Assembly (NCBI GenBank): GCA_009739215.1
Contig: VSJF01000002.1
Location: 2,542,001 to 2,606,000 of the forward strand
Source: Floccularia luteovirens
Taxonomy: Eukaryota; Basidiomycota; Agaricomycetes; Agaricales; Squamanitaceae
Length of the DNA: 64,000 nt
Reading direction: 5' to 3'
Shown here: positions 48,738 to 60,416 of the stretch, piece by piece
How positions within the stretch are numbered: position 1 is the stretch's first letter
Layout of the letters: each line of letters begins with the position of its first letter
Made by a program: the position numbers and the translations under genes
The notes under the pieces: model-generated
Told to the model about the DNA's origin: nothing
The model's database searches: none
The model's input: only the letters and a program-made list of their open reading frames with translations

Positions 48738-50271
48738 TCAATTCCATCCTAATTGTTCCATTGTCCATCCCCACACCATGTTCTTTTCGTTAGGCGCGTT
48801 GCAAAGGCGCTGATTGCGGTCGAGCTTGTCAATCTTGGCCACATCTTCTGCCTCTAAGGTGGGAAGCTGTTCACGAAAATAAAATCACCAACGCAGGTGA
48901 AGGATAGGTTGGACAGCCACTTACATGGAGGTTCTCGCGCTGTCTGGCACTGTCGGCACTCTTTGCGACAATGAACTGTATCGCGTGTCAAGTGCCATGC
49001 GAGCGTAATTTGATTTGGTGAAACTTTATACTTCCCCGCCAATTCAATGATGAGCGGGTCGTTACGTACAGTAGCGTATCCTGTTATATGCGAGATGAAA
49101 GCCCACGAATGAATTTTAGGCATGCGAGTGGTAGGATAGAGTATAGCATACCACTGGGAGTGTATGCGGTTAGCACAATGCCTTTCGATTTGCAAAACGA
49201 TACAAGATCATTTTGCGCCAAATAAGGGTGTAATCTAAAGGCAAAGTTTGGTTGATCTATCCTAATTTTCAGCAAGTGAGAGTAAAGCACTTACTCGACC
49301 TGATTGACTGCAGGAACGATATTCGCATTGTCCAATAACTGAGTGAGTCTGTTCTCATTACATCTCGTCAGCAAACTCGAAGTTCAGAGGATGAAGAAAT
49401 TCCGGACTGACGTCTTAATAGAGAAGTTGCTCACACCAATGGCCTTGGCTCGTCCAGAACGATATATCTTCTCTAATTCAGACCAGGTTTCAATGAAATT
49501 GATACCTTCGTCACATTTTGGAGTCCCATCAGCATCTCTAATGAGGCGTTTATTTTCGTCTGGTATTTATTGGTCATTGGGATTAGCCTTCTTCTGGACG
49601 TTGGTTATATGCTCACCTGCCAAGATTGCCTGAGGCCAATGAATAAGGTACTGCAAAAGAAGGTCAGAACTATGTATGTAACAATTGAGGAATAACATAT
49701 ACTAGGTCAACGTAGTCTGTCTTAAGATTTTCCAGGCTTTGTTTGAATGCCTGGGCAACATGACGTTGGGAGTACAACCTACTCACAACCAACGAAATGA
49801 GATTGGTGACAGAAGTTAGTGTAGCGCGACTGACCCAAGCTTGGTGGTTATGTAAAACTGTTCACGAGGGATTCCGGACTCTTTGATCACTTCACCGACA
49901 ACTCCTTCGGTATCTACATACGTGATTAATTGCATTTCAAGATACGAAAGATAACAAATATTACAATATGTTTCGGCAGTGTCAATATGCCTGAATCCGT
50001 TCTAAATATCGATGCCTCAGAATTTTATCAGTATGAAGATCCATGACAATTTATTCACCTTGATGGCACTTGCAAGCCAAATCTTTGCTTCTGCACGAGC
50101 TTCGGGGGTGTTTGGTGCCCAGGATCCTGTACCTATAAGTGCATAGATGTGATTGCGATAAGCGCTTTGATCTGAATGAGTGCATTCAAACAAATAAGGA
50201 AACATACCAATGATCGGAATGAATGTTTCATTGTTCAATTTGACTTTTCGTATTTCGGGAGTGGCTGACAT
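48738..50271 (-). pseudogene. Aldo/keto reductase copy 1, one frameshift
   Basis: Same eleven-exon structure as copy 3. The start at 50271 gives MSATPEIRKVKLNNETFIPI. The catalytic Asp/Tyr (IDTAETYYTEG), Lys (ITTKLG) and His (YLIHWP) are present. In exon 10 the copy has one extra T (ACAGTTCATTG, near 48971-48976) where copy 3 has ACAGTCATTG. This destroys the NADP-binding end of the protein (expected IVAKSADSARQRENLH) and the last exon. All other exons and splice sites look intact, so the damage is recent or is a sequence error. Confidence 0.75.
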
Positions 50272-50598
50272 GGTCAGCACTGTTGAGAAATATATTCAAG
50301 GGGGTAGGAACAATGGATTTCTTCTGCAAAATCTGCTTGCTGATAAGTAACCAGAGATTAGTGGGCTTAGTAATGCAGAATCGTCATTCGTCGCCATTAA
50401 TTCATTGCTTAGTAAAGTCCTGTAGATCGACCTGATGTAATAGATATTCGGTCATTAATTAACCGTTCGCGTTAACTCTTCCCTTTTTCCGTGGTTCAAT
50501 CGTACAGTTCAAGCTCTCTCTCCCCACGATAGAAAATAATCCAAGTCATACGCATAAGTAATGATAGCTATTGTTGGTTAGTCGTTTACATATGAACG

Positions 50599-51007
50599 TG
50601 TGGAGTTTCTGTACAAACTAGATAATAAACACGTTAGTTCAGTGTTTGCGTGGTCAAACGACTAGTATTATTTACCTAGATAATTAACACGCTAGCTACT
50701 TCACTATTAGTATAATTTGTAAGAAAGGAAGGAATGTTCTCACCTCAGTGTTTGCGAGGTGTTCGGAAAAAATATCAAGATGTTTAAATATTAAAGAGCG
50801 GATGGGCTATACCTTTTCGAGATAGCGTAAAAAGGGGAAACAAATGAATTTACTTTTAAGTGATTAAAGAAGGACATAAAAAAGGAATGGTAGTATGATG
50901 ATGAACACGGGTGTTAATAAAAGGAATAGTAGAATAAAAAGGAGGGGACGTTATGTAAGATAAATTTGGGTGCGCGTTTGGACTTGCGCGCGCTTGTTAT
51001 TTCAACA
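50599..51007. mobile_element. Solo-LTR-like insertion in unit 1
   Basis: Unit 2 has no insert at this point (its sequence runs TATGAACATACTTATCC). Unit 1 carries 409 extra bases that begin TGTGG and end CAACA, flanked on both sides by GAACG (50594-50598 and 51008-51012). TG...CA ends plus a 5-bp target duplication are the signature of an LTR retrotransposon end left by recombination. No coding sequence inside. Confidence 0.7.
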
Positions 51008-51893
51008 GAACGTGCTTATCCAGGAGTTATAATACAAGTATGCTAATGTTCTAAGATTTGGACGTGAATGTGCATCAGATGCAGTTTCTTTCATTCTTAT
51101 TCCTATCTGAAGACGCACCTTAGTTTCCCATGACATGAATAGAAAAGTCATCAACTTTAATAAGTCAAGTTCATGTCTAAAGCTATTCGAGAACGCATAT
51201 ACATAACATGTGTGCACAAGAGGCGATGTTCACGATTAATCGACGATATAGCCCAAGTCCTTCTGACATTTGGATACCTTAAATAGTGTCAATTCAGTAA
51301 GTCATAGAGAATAGAGACATCCGCATGGAACATGCGAGTTATTCGCGAAATCGTTGATCATGAACAATCACGAATGCATGACTCTGTAATAATTTGAGAT
51401 TTTTGACCCATTAGCGATCAATTGACGTTATTCAGCAATGTACTATATATATTGACTAACGTTTTCTTTCAAGGTCCATAGTGCATTGTTTTTTTTTTTT
51501 TGATTTACATGATGCTCATTTGTTCTATCTCCATATCTTGTATCCTGAAAATCCCTATGTCACGTAAATCAAGAAACCACACTGTAAAATTCAAGGGGTA
51601 TGCTCGCAGGTCTGCCATTTAGTGTTTGATAATGGTATATGAGAGATGCGTGCGGACCGAAATCACGAACTGATAAACATGCAATCATTTACCATTTGCT
51701 GTCATGCAGTGCTCCACTCCACCATAAATACCTTTACGGCCCGAATTCACGAAACAATGACCATGCAAAATCCACTGATACGGAGCGCCCTGCCAAATTT
51801 CAAAACCTTGTTTATTCGAAGCACATTCAAATATTCAATACATATACTTCTGACATTCATCTTATTTCACTCCCCATCAACACTTTCTAGCGT

Positions 51894-53426
51894 TCAATTC
51901 CATCCTAATTGTTCCATTGTCCATCCCCACACCATGTTCTTTTCGTTAGGCGCGTTGCAAAGGCGCTGATTGCGGTCGAGCTTGTCAATCTTGGCCACAT
52001 CTTCTGCCTCTAGGGTTGGAAGCTGTTCACGAAAATAAAATCACCAACGCAGGTGAAGGATAGGTTGACAGCCACTTACATGGATGTTCTCGCGCTGTCT
52101 GGCACTGTCGGCTACTCTTTGCGACAATAACTGTATCGCGTGTCAAGTGCCATGCGAGCGTAATTTGATTTGGTGAAACTTTATACTTCCCGGCCAGTTC
52201 AATGATGAGCGGGTCGTTACGTACAGTAGCGTATCCTGTTATATGCGAGATGAAAGGCCCACGAATGAATTTTAGGCATGCGAGTGTTAGGATAGAGTAT
52301 AGCATACCACTGGGAGTGTATGCGGTTAGCACAATGCCTTTCGATTTGCAAAACGATACAAGATCATTTTGCGCCAAATAAGGGTGTAATCTGAAGGCAA
52401 AGTTTGGTTGATCTATCCTAATTTTCAGCAAGTGAGAGTAAAGCACTTACTCGACCTGATTGACTGCAGGAACGATATTCGCATTGTCCAATAACTGAGT
52501 GAGTCTGTTCTCATTACATCTCGTCAGCAAACTCGAAGTTCAGAGGATGAAGAAATTCCGGACTGACGTCTTAATAGAGAAGTTGCTCACACCAATGGCC
52601 TTGGCTCGTCCAGAACGATATATCTTCTCCAATTCAGACCAGGTTTCAATGAAATTGATACCTTCGTCACATTTTGGAGTCCCATCAGCATCTCTAATGA
52701 GGTCGTTATTTTCGTCTGGTGGTTATTGGTCACTTGGGACCAGCCTTCTGGACGTTGGTTATATGCTCACCTGCCAAGAGTGCCTGAGGCCAGTGAATAA
52801 GGTACTGCAAAAGAAGGTCAGAACTATGTATGTAACAATTGAGGAATAACATATACTAGGTCAACGTAGTCCGTCTTAAGGTTTTCCAGGCTTTGTTTGA
52901 AGGCCTGGGCAACATGACGTTGCGAGTACCACCTACTCGCAACCAACGAAATGAGATTGGTGACAGAAGTTAGTGTAACGCGACTGACCCAAGCTTGGTG
53001 GTTATGTAAAACTGTTCACGAGGGATTCCGGACTCTTTGATCACTTCACCGACAACTCCTTCGGTATCTACATACGTGATTAATTGCATTTCAAGATACG
53101 AAAGATAACAAATATTACAATATGTTTCGGCAGTGTCAATATGCCTGAATCCGTTCTAAATATCGATGCCTCAGAATTTTATCAGTATGAAGATCCATGA
53201 CAATTTATTCACCTTGATGGCACTTGCAAGCCAAATCTTTGCTTCTGCACGAGCTTCGGGGGTGTTTGGTGCCCAGGATCCTGTACCTATAAGTGCATAG
53301 ATGTGATTGCGATAAGCGCTTTGATCTGAATGAGTGCATTCAAACAAATAAGGAAACATACCAATGATCGGAATGAATGTTTCCATTATTCAATTTGACT
53401 TTACGTATCTCGGGAGTGGCGGACAT
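51894..53426 (-). pseudogene. Aldo/keto reductase copy 2, two frameshifts
   Basis: Same exon plan as copies 1 and 3. Exon 1 has an extra G (AATAATGGAAAC instead of AATAATGAAAC, near 53391-53396), which breaks the frame after VKLNN. Exon 10 has an extra A near 52111-52115 (AAGAGTAGCC instead of AAGAGTGCC) inside the NADP-binding motif. Middle exons, including TTKLG joined to WYSQRHVAQAFKQSLENLK, are intact. Position and wording of the breaks differ from copy 1, so they arose independently. Confidence 0.8.
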
Positions 53427-54124
53427 GGTCAGCGCTGTTGAGAAATATATTTTGCAAGGAGGTAGAAACAATGGATTTCTTTGGCAAAATCTGCTTGCTG
53501 ATGATAAGTAACCAGAGATTAGTGGGCTTAGTAATGCAGAGTCGTCATTCGGTCGTCATTGCTTAGTAAAGTCCTGTAGGTCTCCCACTTTTTTGGATCG
53601 ACTTGATTAACGTAATGATTCGGTCATTAACCGTTCGCGTTAACTCTTCCCTTTTTCTGTGGTTCAATCGTACAGTTCGAGCTCTGTCTCCCCACGATAG
53701 AAAATGATCCAAGGCATACGCATAAGTAATGATAGCTATTGTTGGTTAGTCGTCTACATATGAACATACTTATCCAGGAGTTATAATACAAGTATTCTAG
53801 CCTGTTCTAAGATTTGGACGTGAATGTACATTAGACGCAGTTTCTTTCATTCTTATTCCTATCTAAAGACGCACCTTAGTTTTTCATGACATGAATAGAA
53901 AAGTCATCAACTCTAATAAGTTAAGCTTATGTTCAAAGCTATACGAGAACGCGTATACATAGCATGTGTACAAGAGGCGATGTTCACGATTAATCGATGA
54001 TATGGCCCAAGTCCTTCTGACCTTTGGCTGGCTGAATTATTGAAACGACCCTAAATAGTGTCAATTCAGTAAGTGATAGAGAATAGAGACATCCACATGG
54101 AACATGCGAGTTATTCGCGAAGTC

Positions 54125-54705
54125 AGAACAGAAAACAGCAGGCCGAACACGCGTCACGACCCAACCCGAATCGTATCCTCCCTCCTTCTGTCCCCAAAAA
54201 AGCCAAAAGCCAAAAGCCAAACCCGTAAATGCCAAACCCCATACAGCCCACCCAGTCTAAGCCCCAATTCCCCCACCTCCGTTACAGCCCATGCCCCGAT
54301 ACTCAAAACTCTCCACCCCCCCTTTTCCCGTTTTTCTCTCTCCTTTTCATTTTCATTTTCATTTTTCTTCTCTTTCTTCTTCTCTCACAAAGACCCCCAT
54401 TTCATTTCACCTCGTCTACCGCATCCCTTCATTTCACTTACATTTCTTCTCCCTATCCTCATAACATACAAAACACTCCATTTATTCTCATCGTAACCAA
54501 CACAAATAATACTAATATAATCAAATACCCAGCGAATCTCCTCATGTTTAGGTCACCGCAATCCCCCTCTTTCCCCATTGGACAACGTAGAGAATACACT
54601 AGAAACAAAAGCAACAACATAGTCAGTAAAGTAAATGCATGTAATGATCTACATAGGGCCCCGCCCCATTGATCATAGAATGGATTTAAATAAAATAAAA
54701 TAAAT
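54125..54705 (+). mobile_element. Retrotransposed non-coding insertion with A-rich tail
   Basis: Units 1 and 3 lack this segment. It is flanked by the duplicated target ATTCGCGAAGTC (54113-54124 and 54706-54717; the preceding T also matches). The plus strand is very C/T-rich in the first half and ends in AAATAAAATAAAATAAAT. A target duplication of 12-13 bp with an A-rich 3' end is typical of LINE-driven insertion (a SINE or a copied RNA). I see no pol III box and no recognisable source gene. Confidence 0.75.
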
Positions 54706-54869
54706 ATTCGCGAAGTCGTTGATCATGAACAATCATGAACGCATGACTCAGTACTAATTTGAGATTTTGAACTACTGGTGACTGATGTTATTCAGCAATG
54801 TACTATATTTATTGACTAACATTTTCTTTCAAGGTGCATATAGTGCACAGGCTCCTAAAACCAGCCGCT

Positions 54870-54980
54870 CACTGCGTTCTACGCTTACTAATGAAGTTCG
54901 GTCTTATCCGAAGGCCAAATAAACAAATCTAGTTTGGCTCACGGGTAAGTCGAACTTCATAGTAATTATAGAACGCAGTG
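54870..54980. mobile_element. Foldback (MITE-like) element
   Basis: The 111 bp form an imperfect palindrome: the left end CACTGCGTTCTA returns inverted as TAGAACGCAGTG at the right end. Matching continues inward through ATGAAGTTCG and GCCAAA, leaving a loop of about a dozen bases. It sits where units 1 and 3 carry about 140 bp of other sequence. No clear target duplication is visible. Confidence 0.6.
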
Positions 54981-55240
54981 GTATATGAGAGATGCGTGCG
55001 GACCGAAATCACGAACTGATAAACGTGCAATCATTTACCACTTGCTATCATGCACGGCTCCGTTCCACCATAAATACCTTTACGGCCCGAATACATGAAC
55101 CAATGACCATGCAAAACACATTGATACGGAGCGCCCTGCCAAATTTCAAAACCTTGTTCATTCGAAACACATTCAAATATTCAATACATATACTTCTGAC
55201 ATTCATCTTATTTCGCTCCCCAATCAACACTTTCTAACGT

Positions 55241-56767
55241 TCAATTCCATCCTAATTGTTCCATTGTCCATCCCCACACCATGTTCTTTTCGTTAGGCGC
55301 GTTGCAGAGGCGCTGATTGCGGTCGAGCTTGTCAATCTTGGCCACATCTTCTGCCTCTAGGGTGGGAAGCTGTTCACGAAAATAAAAATCACCAACACAG
55401 GCGAAGGATGGGTTGACAGCCACTTACATGGAGGTTCTCGCGCTGTCTGGCACTGTCGGCACTCTTTGCGACAATGACTGTATCGCGTGCCAAGTGCCAT
55501 GCGAGCGTAATTTGATTTGGTGAAACTTTATACTTCCCCGCCAATTCAATGATGAGCGGGTCGTTACGTACAGTAGCGTATCCTGTTATATGCGAGGGAA
55601 AGGCCACGAATGAATTTCAGGCATGCGAGTGTTAGGATAGAGTATAGCATACCACTGGGAGTGTATGCGGTTAGCACAATGCCTTTCGATTTGCAAAACG
55701 ATACAAGATCATTTTGCGCCAAATAAGGGTGTAATCTGAAGCAAAGTTTGGTTGATCTATCCTAATTTTCAGCAAGTGAGAGTAAAGTACTTACTCGACC
55801 TGATTGACTGCAGGAACGATATTCGCATTGTCCAATAACTGAGTGAGTCTGTTCTCATTACATCTCGTCAGCAAACTCGAAGTTCAGAGGATGAAGAAAT
55901 TCCGGACTGACGTCTTAATAGAGAAGTTGCTCACACCAATGGCCTTGGCTCGTCCAGAGCGGTAGATGTTCTCTAATTCAGACCAGACTTCAATGAAATT
56001 GATACCTTCGTCACATTTTGGAGTCCCATCAGCACTTCTAACGAGGTCGTTATTTTCGTCTGGTAGTTATTAGTCATTGGGACCAGCCTTCTGGACGTTA
56101 ATTATATCCTCACCTATCAAGATTGCCTGAGGCCAATGAATAAGGTACTGCAAAAGAAGGTCAGAACTATGTATGTAACAACTGAGATATAACATATACC
56201 AGGTCAACGTAGTCCGTCTTAAGATTTTCCAGGCTTTGTTTGAATGCCTGGGCAACATGACGGTGCTGGAACGGCCTATTCACAACCACGAAATGAGATT
56301 GGTGACAGAAGTTAGTGTAACGCGACTAACCCAAGCTTGGTGGTTATGTAAAACTGTTCACGGGGGATTCCGGACTCTTTGATCACTTCACCGACAACTC
56401 CTTCGGTAACTATATACTTGATTAATTGCATTTCAAGATACGAAAGAAAGAAAAGTTTACAATATGTCACGGCAGTGTCAATATGCCTGAATCCGTTCTA
56501 AACATCGATGCCTCAGAATTTTATCAGTATAAGATCCATGACAATTCACTCACCTTGATGGCACTTGCAAGCCAAATCTTTGCTTCTGCACGAGCTTCGG
56601 GGGTGTTTGGTGTCCAGGATCCTGTACCTAAAATACATAGATGTGATTGCGATAAGCGCTTTGATTTTAAATAGAGTGCATTCAAGCAAATAAGGAAACA
56701 TACCAATGATGGGAATGAATGTTTCATTATTCAATTTGACTTTACGTATCTCTGGAGTGGCGGACAT
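55241..56767 (-). CDS. Aldo/keto reductase copy 3, intact
   Basis: NADPH-dependent reductase of the Gcy1/glycerol dehydrogenase-like group; the substrate is unknown. I read all eleven exons base by base and they join in frame, giving about 313 residues, usual for the family. The start at 56767 gives MSATPEIRKVKLNNETFIPI, then GTGSWTPNTPEARAEAKIWL. The catalytic tetrad is present: Asp and Tyr in HIDTAVTYFTEG, Lys in YITTKLG, His in YLIHWPQ. KAIGVSNFSIKTLTQLLDNA and VNQVELHPYLAQNDLVSF follow. The NADP motif is intact (VIVAKSADSARQRENLH). The protein ends NMVWGWTMEQLGWN. The stop is 55241-55243. It lacks a targeting signal, so it is probably cytosolic. It is the only one of the three copies that can make the full protein. 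Confidence 0.93.
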
Positions 56768-56907
56768 GGTCAGCACTGTTGAGAAATATATTCAAGGAGG
56801 TAGGAATAATGGATTTTTTTTTGCAAAATCTGCTTGCTGATAAGTAACCAGAGATTAGTGGGCTTAGTAATGCAGAATCGTCATTCATCGCCATTAATTC
56901 ATTGCTT

Positions 56908-58120
56908 TTGCGCTTTCTGAGGTCACAGCTATGTCCATACGGGGACATAGCGCCTTTTCAGATAAGTATCTCCTTTAATCATATTTTGTCTTAGATAGCG
57001 GAAAGGTTCTGTATTCATTCAGCTGATAAACCTTGAGCATTCATTTGCTTTGACCACAGCGAGTATTATGCTATCATGTATTTTTTAGTATATAAGTTGG
57101 TAAGTCCGTGCTTTGTGCACAGCAGAGCCCGCTAACGTTCACGTGAAATTAAGTTGAAGTTGGGGGTTAAAGTGCACAAGGAATTTGTTTTAAAGTACCA
57201 AGTATATTGATGTACTACTAAGTGGTAATTGACATTTCAAAACAGGATGTAAAGTTCAAACACTTATCAAAATCAACATGCAGTATATGAAGGAGTCTGT
57301 GTAGAGGTCATAATTTTCATCGGCAATGAATTGGCATAAAATTTCGATATGAAGCTCTTCACACGAAACAACATTTCGAAACTGAGATGAAGAAACAAAT
57401 CATACACAAGCACTTGACACTGACTGATAACAATCACCATGACTGATATGGGTCATTAAACCTGATTTTTAATAGCATTACAAGTAGCGTGTAATTGCTG
57501 TATTGTGGAACTGCACAAGAGTACAAAGATGCTTAATGGATGTTGCATCTCGATTTCGCCAAATAACGTAAAAATGTGACATAATGAGATGCATGGACAG
57601 ATCATCTGTCAGAAATGATGAGGGCACACAGATGACTCGGAAAACACAAATTAAAATTTCCACTTTGGACATAGATATGAACAAACACTTGATCACATTC
57701 ACTGCAAGTCAATGGAAGATACATCCAACACTATGGAACCATACATGGTATACATTTGAATGATGGATGAAAATATAACTATCACAAAGTGAACAACACA
57801 GACCGGGTTTCACCGAACGACAAACAGACCTGGGTTTCACTGACTTTTGTGGAGACATGTACAAATTGTTTCTAATGATATGATCGGCCATTACAAAAAC
57901 TTTTGTAACCAAAACACTACAACAGGCGAAATAGACAGGAAAAAGGTGAAATTACATGAAAATTTGTTTCAATCCTGCAAGACCCACTACCTAAAGGTGG
58001 GGGGAATAAGTAGCTACTGGTCTGTAGTTTTAGGCAGTCTTTTGCAATCTCAGTTTAGTGTTGGCCAGTTCAGCCCAGCCTGAACATGCGTGAGACTACT
58101 GTGAAAATCTATATTCTCGC
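56908..58120. mobile_element. 1.2-kb insertion of unknown type in unit 3
   Basis: Units 1 and 2 read straight from CATTGCTT into AGTAAAGTCCTG; unit 3 has about 1213 extra bases between these. The short word GCTT occurs at both edges (56904-56907 and 58121-58124), which may be a target duplication. A hairpin GCTATGTCC/GGACATAGC lies near the left end (about 56928-56951). No terminal inverted repeats, TG...CA ends or coding frame were recognised. Confidence 0.55.
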
Positions 58121-58970
58121 GCTTAGTGAAGTCCTGTAAATCTCCCACTTTTTTGGATCGACCCGATTAATGTAATGATTCGGTCCTTAACTGTTCATGT
58201 TAACTCTTCCCTTTTTTCGTGATTCAATCCTATGGTTCGAGCTCTGTCTCCCTACGATAGAAAACGATCCAAGTCATATGCATAAGTAATGATAGCTATT
58301 GTTGGTTGATCATTTATATATCAACATACTTATTCAGGAGTTATTGCTTCTTTCATTCTTATTCCTATCTGAAGACGCACGTTAGTTTCTCATGACATGA
58401 ATAGAAAAGTCATCAACTCTATTAAGTTAAGCTTATGTTCAAAGCTATTTGAGAACGCATATACATAGCATGTGTACAAGAGGCGATGTTCACGATTAAT
58501 CGATGATATAGCCCAAGTCCTTCTGACATTTGGCTAGCTAAACTATTGAAACGACCTTAAATAGTACCAATCCAGTAAGTGATAGAGAATAGAGACATCC
58601 GCATGGAACACGCGAGTTATTCGCGAAGTCGTTGATCATGAACAATCATGAGCGAATGACTCAGTGTTTAAAAAAAATGCTAATTTGAGATTTTTGACCC
58701 ACTAGCGATTGATGTTATTCAGCATTGTACTATATTTATTGACTAAGAGTTTTTTCCAAGGTGCATAGTGCATTGCTTTTTTTGGTTTTACACAATGCTC
58801 ATTTGTTCTATCTCCATATGTTGTATCTTGAGAATCCCTATGTCACGTAAATCATGAAACCACACTTCAAAATTCAAGGGGTGTGCTCGCAAGTCTGCCA
58901 TTTAGCGTTTGGTAGTGGTATATGAGAGACGCGTTCAGACCGAAATCACGATCTGATAAACATACAATCA

Positions 58971-60416
58971 GCAGGATAAGGAGGGGAAATAACAAAACTG
59001 ACTTTACGGCAATGCATTGCATACACGTGATGAAATATCGGCTATCTCTGACCCGACCGGGTAGGGAGTGTGCTTCAGACGTAAAATAAATTTGGAACTT
59101 GAACTCGAGGCATAACCTGAAATAAACTGTGATACAAATGCTTTTCATCAAGTACCAGTTCCGACACTGTTGCGAGGGGACAATTCATAATTATGTCCCC
59201 ACACAATTGCAAAAAATTGAACAATCTGAGAGTTGTAAAATTAGAATTAGGTAGAGATACATTGAATTCATGTGGTTGCGGTGCCTCCAGAGCCTGATCA
59301 TTCAAAGTGTTCCAACACTAGGTAAGCAATATTAATTGGACCCCATAGTAAAAACCACTATAGTAGATACTAGTCCAATTATGTATATGAACTGTCAGTC
59401 AACCTGACACGCGGTGTAGTGATAACAACCTATGATATAACCTTGACAGCCATAAGGGTGTGAAGAAGTTGTTGGGGTTTTATACATAGCCATATTACGT
59501 TCAGTCTTTTGTATGTATTCACATGCTACCTCTCATGATCTTAACCTCAGGCGCTCAAGCCCATATCTTAATGAAAATTTCTCCATTTGTCCGATCTTGT
59601 ATAGCCATCCTAATGACATGTCGTGAGTACTTTTATTGACTAGCGACCGCAGGGATCGGAATGTGTCTTGAAAATTCTCCATGTGATGCCACATAGTTCT
59701 GATGTTTATCGCATGACAGCTCTGCACAAATCGACAAGTTGTTACTTAGGTAGTTCTCTAACTCTCTCTTAATTGAACTATTCGCACTCCGCCGAACTGA
59801 ACAGAAATAAGCGTTGTTTGTTTTGGATGACTCCAGTTCGAAAATGTGTGTCCGTTTTACACGGCAGATCGTTCGTCGGTTATAAGGTATCACATCACCC
59901 CAAAAGCAATCACCCCACCAAAACCGGTTTACGTCTACTCACAGCTCTGGGTTGTTATACTTTACAGCATCTATACATATTAGTTCCCTGTAAGTAGGCG
60001 CCCAACTACCTTTTTCGTCATCTGCGGCGTGGTAATTGATGATACTCAACCTTACAGATCCAAACACCAAGCCCAATGATGCTGTTTAACGTATCAAGTT
60101 GGCAGTACTGACTATGTAGAAAGGGTCTAATACAACGACTAGGCGGAAGTCTATGTATTGTGATGCCTTTTGAGGACAATTTACTCATTGCTGTGTTACG
60201 GTCATCCCAACGTGGGTGTACTAGTTCCTGTGGTGGGACATTGTCCCCAGAATTGCTGTGAATTAGACGCGCGGCCAATGCGGGGCCTGGAAAGTCTTAG
60301 CTACTTAAATGGACGACTAATGTAGGTTGTGCGGTCAGTTTCATCCTGTGACTGCACTACCCGTACGAAGAATCTTCCTCATCCACAGTTCCTACTCAAA
60401 CTCGGTCTTTGAGCTC
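58971..60416. other. Gene-poor stretch between the reductase array and the GPCR gene
   Basis: 1.4 kb with only short frames on both strands (for example 58867-59151 and 59633-59893, minus) and no family match. The right end must hold the GPCR promoter. Confidence 0.4.

Larger units (their letters stand above)
48534..51687. repeat. Tandem unit 1 of the aldo/keto reductase array
   Basis: First of three direct repeats. Each begins at TTTACCA (48534, 51688, 55034) and ends at CAATCA. Unit 1 is 3154 bp and contains a reductase pseudogene and about 1.4 kb of conserved non-coding flank, with a 409-bp LTR-like insertion. Confidence 0.85.
51688..55033. repeat. Tandem unit 2 of the aldo/keto reductase array
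   Basis: Second direct repeat, 3346 bp. It carries a twice-frameshifted reductase copy, a 580-bp insertion with target duplication, and a foldback element that replaces about 140 bp present in units 1 and 3. Confidence 0.85.
55034..58970. repeat. Tandem unit 3 of the aldo/keto reductase array
   Basis: Third direct repeat, 3937 bp because of a 1.2-kb insertion at 56908-58120. It ends exactly at CAATCA (58970), the same point at which units 1 and 2 end and the next unit would begin. Confidence 0.85.

Noticed and set aside
49343..49633. Plus-strand frame repeated at 52499-52849
   Set aside because: It is antisense to the conserved reductase exons and is repeated only because the units are duplicated.
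54104..54672. Two overlapping plus frames of 130 and 147 codons in unit 2
   Set aside because: They lie within the retrotransposed insert and reflect its C/T-rich composition; no start context or family motif supports a gene.
48534..58970. Reductase array as part of a biosynthetic gene cluster
   Set aside because: No synthase, cytochrome P450, methyltransferase or transporter gene is near; neighbours are a glucanase, a pterin dehydratase and a receptor.
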